The position numbers and the translations under genes are program-made. From assembly GCA_900552085.1 (NCBI GenBank), contig URYB01000004.1, positions 1 to 27,011 on the forward strand: 27,011 nt of DNA, in the 5' to 3' direction. Below, piece after piece: positions 22,739-27,011 of the stretch (the first letter of the stretch is position 1; every line of letters begins with the position of its first letter). Source of the stretch: an uncultured Lachnobacterium sp. Lineage in GTDB: Bacteria; Bacillota; Clostridia; Lachnospirales; Lachnospiraceae. The notes under the pieces were generated by a model. That model worked only from the letters and a program-made list of their open reading frames with translations. It did not search any database and was not told the origin of the DNA.

Positions 22739-24817
22739 ATGATTAAATTTGGAAAAGGAGTCGTTAAATGTCGGTTCCTGATTCTGATTCTGGCGTTCCT
22801 GTTACTGATTCCATCAGCAATCGGTTACATAAAGACCAGAATCAACTATGATATCCTTTCTTATCTCCCGGGGGAGATCGAGACAATGAAAGGACAGGAT
22901 ATTCTTCTGGACGAATTTGGAACAGGTGCTTTTTCGTTCGTAGTCGTTGAGGGCATGAATGACAAAGATCTGGAAAAAATCGCAGATGAAATTGGGGATG
23001 TGCCTCATGTAAAAAAGGTTATCTGGTATGGATCGGTAATGGATTTCAGCATTCCGCGTGAAGCGTTACCGGATGATATCTATGATTTCTTCAACAACAA
23101 AGACGCAGACAGCCAGTTGATGGCAGTGCTCTTTGATGAGTCCATGTCATCGGACGGAACAATGGATGCCATTCAGGAAATCAATGATCTGGTTGGCAAA
23201 CAGTGCTTTGTCAGTGGTATGGCATCGGTAAACAATGATATCCGTAAGCTGGCAGAGGATGAGAGTGTGATCTATGTATTGATTGCCGTTATTCTTTCAC
23301 TGATCGTTTTATCTCTGACTATGGATTCCGCATTGGTTCCATTCCTGTTTTTGATCAGTATCGGAATGGCAATCATATATAACCTCGGTTCGAACGTGGT
23401 TATGGGAGAAATCTCGTACATAACGAAAGCATTGGCGGCGGTATTGCAGCTCGGTGTTACCATGGATTACTCCATTTTCCTGTGGCACAGTTATCAGGAA
23501 CAGAAGGAGCGGTTTGATGGTGACAAAAACCGTGCCATGGCACATGCTATTTCTAACACAATTACTTCTGTTGTAAGTAGTTCCATCACAACGGTAGCCG
23601 GTTTCCTTGCTTTGTGCTTTATGAGTTTCACATTAGGACTTGACCTTGGTATTGTTATGGCAAAGGGCGTTGTGTTCGGCGTAATCGGCTGTGTAACAAT
23701 TCTTCCTTCATTGATTCTTGTATGTGACAAGGCAATCGAGAAGACAAAACACAGAGTAATTCTTCCGGATATGAGCAGAATTGCAGGATGGATCACAAAC
23801 CACTACATCGTATTTGTAATTGCATTCCTTGTAGTTTTAGTTCCGGCAATTTACGGTTACACACATACCGATGTGTATTATGACCTGACCGGAACACTGC
23901 CGGAGACATTCAGCAGTAAAGTTGGTAATGACAAGCTGACCGATCAGTATCATATGGGTGCAACACATATGGTATTGGCAAAAAGCGATCTGTCCGAAAA
24001 AGACAGCATGAATATGATCGATGATATCAAGAAAGTAGATGGTGTCAAACTGGCAGCTTCACTTGATTCTGTTATGGGACCGAACATTCCGCAGGAGATG
24101 GTTCCGGATGATATCAAAGAAGTTTTCAAGAGTGGCGATTATCAGATGATGATCATTGTTTCCGAATATGCTTCCGCAACAGATGAAGTAAACAAACAGT
24201 GTGACGAGATCAACAAGATCATCAAGAAATATGATGACACAGCAATGCTTATCGGTGAAGCTCCATGTACGAAGGATCTGATTGAGATTACGGATGTGGA
24301 TTTCAAGAACGTAAGTATTATTTCTATCGGAGCAATCTTCCTGATCATTGCGATTGTATTTAAGTCCATTACACTGCCAATCATTCTGGTATGTGTCATT
24401 GAGTTTGCAATCTTTATCAATATGGGTATTCCGGCATACACTGGAACGGTATTACCGTTTATTGCTTCGATCGTCATCGGAACCATTCAGCTGGGGGCAA
24501 CGGTTGACTATGCAATTCTTATGACGAATAAGTATAAGAAAAACCGTTTCCGCGGAATGGAGAAAAGAGAGGCAATTACAGATGCATTGAGTAAATCAAT
24601 TCAGTCTATCATCGTTAGTGCATTGAGCTTTTTTGCAGCAACATTCGGTGTAGGACTGTATTCTAACATTGATATGATCGGTTCTTTGTGTATGCTGATG
24701 GCACGAGGCGCAATCATCAGTATGATTGTCGTTATCTTTATACTTCCATCCATGCTGATGGTATTTGACCGTGTAATCTGTGCAACAAGTGCAGGTTTCC
24801 GTAACAAGAATAAATAG
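22739..24817 (+). CDS. MMPL-family RND exporter
   Basis: This 692-residue protein is a proton-driven membrane exporter with two MMPL repeats. Each has one membrane segment, an outer porter domain (ILSYLPGEIETMKGQD; LTGTLPETFSSKVGND), then five membrane segments. The fourth segment of each repeat carries an Asp-Tyr pair, D243-Y244 in GVTMDYSIFLW and D590-Y591 in GATVDYAILM. These match the proton relay of MmpL3. Lipids, peptides or drugs are typical cargo. ATG 22739 is chosen; an earlier in-frame ATG at 22727 has no room for a ribosome site. The secreted partner gene follows after 14 bases. Confidence 0.92.
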   Translation: MIKFGKGVVKCRFLILILAFLLLIPSAIGYIKTRINYDILSYLPGEIETMKGQDILLDEFGTGAFSFVVVEGMNDKDLEKIADEIGDVPHVKKVIWYGSVMDFSIPREALPDDIYDFFNNKDADSQLMAVLFDESMSSDGTMDAIQEINDLVGKQCFVSGMASVNNDIRKLAEDESVIYVLIAVILSLIVLSLTMDSALVPFLFLISIGMAIIYNLGSNVVMGEISYITKALAAVLQLGVTMDYSIFLWHSYQEQKERFDGDKNRAMAHAISNTITSVVSSSITTVAGFLALCFMSFTLGLDLGIVMAKGVVFGVIGCVTILPSLILVCDKAIEKTKHRVILPDMSRIAGWITNHYIVFVIAFLVVLVPAIYGYTHTDVYYDLTGTLPETFSSKVGNDKLTDQYHMGATHMVLAKSDLSEKDSMNMIDDIKKVDGVKLAASLDSVMGPNIPQEMVPDDIKEVFKSGDYQMMIIVSEYASATDEVNKQCDEINKIIKKYDDTAMLIGEAPCTKDLIEITDVDFKNVSIISIGAIFLIIAIVFKSITLPIILVCVIEFAIFINMGIPAYTGTVLPFIASIVIGTIQLGATVDYAILMTNKYKKNRFRGMEKREAITDALSKSIQSIIVSALSFFAATFGVGLYSNIDMIGSLCMLMARGAIISMIVVIFILPSMLMVFDRVICATSAGFRNKNK

Positions 24818-24831
24818 GAGGTTGATTCATT

Positions 24832-26991
24832 ATGAAGTTACCAGAATTAAAAAAGAAATTCAGAAATAGATATGCAATCAAAATTGTAGCAGGTGTTCTT
24901 ACCGTTGCATTGCTCGGCAGCAGCATGACAGCAGTTGCAGTACAGGCAGACCAAAAGGAAGATGCAACGGTAGAGACAACTGCAAAAACAGACAGTGACA
25001 ATAAAGTGGATGCCAGTGATATTGAAGATTTGGTTTCCATTAAAGCGAATGACAAGGAAATCGGAAAAGACGAGAGTGTTTACCTGATTTCCGATGCAAG
25101 TGGTAAAGTATATAACACAATTGTAAGTGATCATCTGACAAACAAAGATAAGGCAGATACTTTAGAGGATCAGTCAAACTTAAAAGATATCAAAAATGTA
25201 AAGGGTGACGAAGAGTTCACGCAGGACGGAGATAAACTTACCTGGAAAGCCGGCGGCAATGATATTTATTATCAGGGAACTTCCGATGAGGAAGCTCCGG
25301 TCAGCCAGAAAGTAACTTACTATCTGGATGGCGAGGAAATTGCACCGGAAGATCTGGCAGGCAAGTCCGGTAAAGTGACCATCCATTTTGATTACACAAA
25401 CAATTCTTCTTACAAAGAGACAATCAATGGCAAGGAAGTTGAAGTAAAAGTTCCATTTGCAGCAGTGACAGCGATGGTTCTCGATGACAGTTTTACAAAT
25501 GTGGAAGTAAAGAATGGTAAAGTACAGAGCAACGGTGACAACAACATTATCATCGGATATGCACTTCCTGGAATTAAAGAAAGTCTGAATGTAGAGGATT
25601 CTGATTTCGTAGATGATCTGGAACTTCCGGAAGATTTTGAAGTGACTGCAGATGTCAAGGATTTCAAACTGGATACCGCAATGACCATCGTTATGAATGC
25701 AGGCAGCATGGTATCTATGGAAAAAGGTGACAGTTCCTCTTTGGATGATATGATTGATGAGTTATCCGATGCAAGCACCAAGTTAAAAGATGGTTCATCT
25801 GATCTGGCAAAAGGAATCGATACATTACAGAGCAGCCTTGCAGATTATGCAAGCGGCATGAGTGAGTTGTATTCCAAGAGTGGAGATCTTGCTTCCGGTG
25901 TCAACACATTAAACAGCAGTGCCGCAACAATCAGTCAGGGCATTCAGACATTGGACAAAGCATTGAACACCAAGATGACGGATAAGGAAAAAGCAGCAGC
26001 ACAGAAGACGGCATCCGATGCAGTAGCAGCAGAATTTAAGAACGGCAAGACCGAAGAAGTTACCAACCAGATTTACAATTCATTACGTTATACAAAGAAT
26101 GCAGATGGCTCTGTAGCAGACGGTGCATTGTACACTTCCTTATATGATGGTGCATACAATGCAAATGCCGCAACAACCGTATACAACGAGGTTGTAAGAC
26201 AGGTACTTCTTGCAGCAGCAGGACAGCCGGCAACCAGCCAGCTGACAGCAGATCAGGTTGCAGAGGCAATCAAGACAAATTTTGCAAAGGGCGCACAGGC
26301 AAATGATCCGACTTCTACAGCAATGTATGCAGTTACAAACGGAATGACAAGTGCACAGCTTGCAGAACTTCTTTATGCAAAGTCAGGTGCAAAAGATACA
26401 CTTTTTGCAAAGACAGAAAGCACAATCCAGGCACAGCTGAAAGCAGGAAGAGACAATGCACAGATCAAAGCCGGCGTGGAGCAGAGTTTAAAGACGATGG
26501 CAGCTCAGCTTGCAGGTGCATGTGAGAGTGCAGCATCACAGGCAGCCGGTCAGGCAGCAGTTACCGGAGCAGAGAGCGCAAAGGCAACCGTTGCAAAACA
26601 GATCGAGGCAGTACAGAAGAACGGATACAGCCTGGTTACCGGAGCGAAGGCATTGAGCAAAGGAACACAGACACTGGCAGATCAGGTTCCGACTCTGACA
26701 GCCGGTATCAAAGCTTTAAACGATGCTACTGTAAAGATTGTAGATGGTGTGGATGAGTTACACGATGGTTCTCATAAACTTGCAGATGGAATTGTTGAGT
26801 TTGATGAAGATGGAATTTCCAAGATCGTAAACAGCTACGAAGGCGATATCAAACCGCTTACTGATCGTTTACAAGCTGTTCTTGATGCAGGAGAAGATTA
26901 TCAGACATTTACATCTGTAGCAGATGGTGTAAACGGAAGCGTGAAGTTCATTTACAAACTTGACTCGATCAAGGCAGATGATGCAAAATAA
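24832..26991 (+). CDS. Secreted or membrane-tethered coiled protein, partner of the MMPL exporter
   Basis: The 719-residue protein starts with a basic tail, a hydrophobic segment (about residues 17-37) and VQA before D40, a likely signal cleavage site, so it is extracytoplasmic. Residues 60-310 form a strand-rich domain. From 330 on are L-x2-G repeats (SDLAKGIDTLQSSL, SGMSELYSKSGDLASGVNTL) and an alanine-rich coiled middle (about 390-620), then more repeats (LSKGTQTLADQV, LHDGSHKLADGI). This resembles the outer region of YhgE/Pip and EsaA-like proteins, but the membrane segments that normally follow are absent here. AGGAGG overlaps the exporter stop codon. It may be an accessory or adaptor of the exporter. 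Confidence 0.75.
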   Translation: MKLPELKKKFRNRYAIKIVAGVLTVALLGSSMTAVAVQADQKEDATVETTAKTDSDNKVDASDIEDLVSIKANDKEIGKDESVYLISDASGKVYNTIVSDHLTNKDKADTLEDQSNLKDIKNVKGDEEFTQDGDKLTWKAGGNDIYYQGTSDEEAPVSQKVTYYLDGEEIAPEDLAGKSGKVTIHFDYTNNSSYKETINGKEVEVKVPFAAVTAMVLDDSFTNVEVKNGKVQSNGDNNIIIGYALPGIKESLNVEDSDFVDDLELPEDFEVTADVKDFKLDTAMTIVMNAGSMVSMEKGDSSSLDDMIDELSDASTKLKDGSSDLAKGIDTLQSSLADYASGMSELYSKSGDLASGVNTLNSSAATISQGIQTLDKALNTKMTDKEKAAAQKTASDAVAAEFKNGKTEEVTNQIYNSLRYTKNADGSVADGALYTSLYDGAYNANAATTVYNEVVRQVLLAAAGQPATSQLTADQVAEAIKTNFAKGAQANDPTSTAMYAVTNGMTSAQLAELLYAKSGAKDTLFAKTESTIQAQLKAGRDNAQIKAGVEQSLKTMAAQLAGACESAASQAAGQAAVTGAESAKATVAKQIEAVQKNGYSLVTGAKALSKGTQTLADQVPTLTAGIKALNDATVKIVDGVDELHDGSHKLADGIVEFDEDGISKIVNSYEGDIKPLTDRLQAVLDAGEDYQTFTSVADGVNGSVKFIYKLDSIKADDAK

Positions 26992-27003
26992 AGACAGATC
27001 ATT

Positions 27004-27008
27004 GGAGG
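27004..27008 (+). promoter_or_regulatory. Ribosome site of a gene beyond the window
   Basis: GGAGG lies 13 bases after the stop of the coiled protein gene. A further gene of the same operon very likely begins within the next ten bases outside the window. Confidence 0.6.
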
Positions 27009-27011
27009 AAC

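Noticed and set aside
1..27011. CRISPR array, rRNA or tRNA genes.
   Set aside because: No regularly spaced direct repeats and no rRNA or complete tRNA pattern were seen on either strand by eye.

Overview
The window looks like the chromosome of a Gram-positive gut anaerobe of the class Clostridia, most likely family Lachnospiraceae. The grounds are moderately AT-rich DNA, strong AGGAGG-type ribosome sites, TTGACA/TATAAT-type promoters, and a gene set (BlaI/M56 pair, YhfC protease, DUF2520-type ketopantoate reductase, EpsC-type serine acetyltransferase, SseB, MMPL exporter) typical of that group. The genus cannot be fixed from the sequence.

Bases 1-11,250 are an accessory, partly decayed region. 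An IS4-type insertion sequence (about 45-1564) abuts a RhuM-type gene that has lost both ends and is joined directly to the tail of an acetyltransferase. A type II toxin-antitoxin pair with its own multi-site operator follows, then the tail of a second acetyltransferase translationally coupled to a histidine phosphatase. Next come a BlaI-type repressor with operator dyads and an M56 sensor protease broken at a run of seven G, a class III Fic AMP-transferase, a SWIM zinc-finger protein, the tail of an Rpn-type nuclease, a small ORF whose ribosome site lies inside a terminator hairpin, a DUF2500 membrane protein, and a nuclease-like/helicase fusion. Stress, toxin and defence-like genes dominate, and at least five genes are truncated or frameshifted.

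Bases 11,250-20,540 are mainly ordinary metabolism. A FUSC-family membrane protein lies behind an operator-like palindrome. It is followed by a complete pantothenate operon, panG-panB-panC-panD. The leader of this operon folds into a long stem with two bulged adenosines on opposite strands, which matches the pan RNA motif. DUF2752, zinc-ribbon, YhfC, EamA transporter, serine acetyltransferase and SseB genes follow, nearly all on the + strand. The EamA and serine acetyltransferase genes overlap, which suggests export of O-acetylserine or cysteine.

Bases 20,541-27,011 begin with a Cys-tRNA(Pro) deacylase on the - strand, divergent from a DUF308 - small protein - TetR operon. Behind the TetR gene are operator-like dyads and a hairpin, then an MMPL exporter and a large secreted coiled protein that resembles the extracytoplasmic part of YhgE/Pip proteins. 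A further gene evidently starts just past the window edge, because a GGAGG site lies in its last bases. The best candidates for new biology are the pan leader, the G7 frameshift in the M56 sensor, the hairpin-embedded ribosome site, and the nuclease/helicase fusion.
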